Assembly: GCA_024639025.1 (NCBI GenBank)
Contig: JAHEJF010000142.1
Span: forward strand, 1-5,910
DNA from: Ahrensia sp.
GTDB lineage: Bacteria > Pseudomonadota > Alphaproteobacteria > Rhizobiales > Rhizobiaceae
DNA length: 5,910 nt
Reading direction: 5' to 3'
The notes beneath the pieces were generated by a model. The model saw nothing but the letters and a program-made list of their open reading frames with translations, was not told the origin of the DNA and searched no databases. Below are positions 5,246-5,910 of this stretch, piece by piece. A program made the translations under genes and the position numbers. Numbering within the stretch: the first letter of the stretch is position 1; each line of letters opens with the position of its first letter.

Positions 5246-5910
5246 CTAGAACCGGAGAAATTGCTGGATTGTTCGACCGCCACGATTCAATCGGAAACGC
5301 CAGGATCGGCCACCTTCCGCAACCACCTGCTGCATCACATCGACGTCTGCAATTGAAGTTCCATTGACGCTTTCGATAACATCAGCAGGCCGAAAACCCG
5401 CCCTGCTGGCAGGAGTACCTCTTTGAATCTCCAAGATTACCACCCCTTGTGCCCGCTGCGACAGTCTGAGTTGCCTGCGCAAATCAGTTGTAATATTGGC
5501 AACTACAGCGCCAGCAAATGGGTTCCGTCCCTCCAGACTAGCAGTTTTCAACACCGCATCTGCTGGCGGACTGCTCAGGGTCATCCGTACACTGACCAGT
5601 TCGCCCCGCGAGAACACGTCAAATTCCACCTCCGAGCCCACAGGGAGTGTCGCAAGTCGATAACCAAGCGCATCGACATGTTCAACGCGCTGGCCATTGA
5701 TCGACAACACAACGTCACCGACTCGCAGCCCTGATTGATCAGCCGGACCATCATCAGCCACATCGATCACGATAGCACCCGCTGGACGACGCATCCCGAG
5801 ACTCTCAGCGATTTCAGCGGTTACTTCATTAAAACTTGCGCCAATATAAGGCCGCTCGAACGCGTCGCTGCCGCCTATGGCCTGATCAACGACCGCGCGA
5901 ACCATATTGG
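5246..5910 (-). CDS. degQ: Do/DegQ-type serine endoprotease, C-terminal two-PDZ part (5' end outside window)
   Basis: This is the C-terminal portion of an HtrA-family protein, which degrades or chaperones misfolded proteins in the periplasm. The frame stays open to the right edge. The Met at 5903-5905 is internal, not a start: it is preceded by Asn and then a codon ending CC, matching the PSNMV sequence at the end of HtrA protease domains. Numbered from that Met, PDZ1 covers about 18-112 (RPYIGASF; GPADQSGLRVGDVVLSINGQ) and PDZ2 about 130-216 (GTPASRAGFRPADVIESVNG), joined by the linker EGRNPFAGA. The protein ends RGGRTIQQFLRF with a TAG at 5246-5248. The catalytic His-Asp-Ser triad and any signal peptide lie beyond the window, so protease activity is inferred. 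Two PDZ domains exclude DegS-like single-PDZ forms; DegP and DegQ cannot be told apart here. It is the first visible gene of the - strand cluster. Confidence 0.87.
   Translation of the reverse strand, partial: NMVRAVVDQAIGGSDAFERPYIGASFNEVTAEIAESLGMRRPAGAIVIDVADDGPADQSGLRVGDVVLSINGQRVEHVDALGYRLATLPVGSEVEFDVFSRGELVSVRMTLSSPPADAVLKTASLEGRNPFAGAVVANITTDLRRQLRLSQRAQGVVILEIQRGTPASRAGFRPADVIESVNGTSIADVDVMQQVVAEGGRSWRFRLNRGGRTIQQFLRF

Noticed and set aside
5903..5905. Met codon as a start for a free-standing two-PDZ protein
   Set aside because: The frame is open to the window edge, and the residues around the Met match the internal PSNMV sequence of HtrA proteases, so it is an internal codon of a cut gene.
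1..5910. CRISPR arrays, insertion sequences, tRNA genes, phage or toxin-antitoxin modules
   Set aside because: No regularly spaced repeats, terminal inverted repeats, transposase frames or tRNA-like folds were seen; coding genes fill nearly the whole window.

Overview
The window looks like a chromosomal housekeeping segment from an alphaproteobacterium, most likely of the Hyphomicrobiales (rhizobial relatives), of moderate G+C by eye. The reasons are the style of the encoded proteins (alphaproteobacterial-type RluC, RarA, and a Do-protease C-terminus with the EGRNPFAGA linker) and the gene order Do-protease - rarA - crcB - rluC, which I recall from rhizobial genomes. I see no sign of phage, transposon, CRISPR, tRNA or rRNA.

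Left part, + strand: bases 1-45 are the last 14 codons of a gene whose C-terminus reads like an FKBP-type peptidyl-prolyl isomerase. It is followed after 47 bases by a complete 531-residue beta-CASP metallo-beta-lactamase-fold protein of the CPSF73/TTHA0252 type, a predicted RNA-processing nuclease (93-1688). A 97-base spacer with a stem-loop next to the nuclease stop codon separates it from the convergent - strand cluster.

Right part, - strand, read from the right edge leftwards: the two-PDZ C-terminal half of a Do/DegQ-type periplasmic protease (cut by the window edge); rarA (GTG start, 3 bases after the protease stop); a HemG-like flavodoxin of 184 residues; crcB/fluC, a fluoride channel; and rluC, a 23S rRNA pseudouridine synthase. 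Spacings are 3, 57, 151 and 9 bases, so protease-rarA and crcB-rluC are tight translational pairs. The flavodoxin and the 151-base gap are the loose part of the cluster.

Functionally the cluster mixes envelope protein quality control, replication-fork maintenance, fluoride efflux and ribosome modification. It looks like a conserved housekeeping neighbourhood rather than one pathway. The item most worth a second look is the HemG-type flavodoxin between rarA and crcB: HemG is typical of gammaproteobacteria, while alphaproteobacteria usually use HemJ for that haem step. I did not find convincing evidence for an undescribed multi-gene system.
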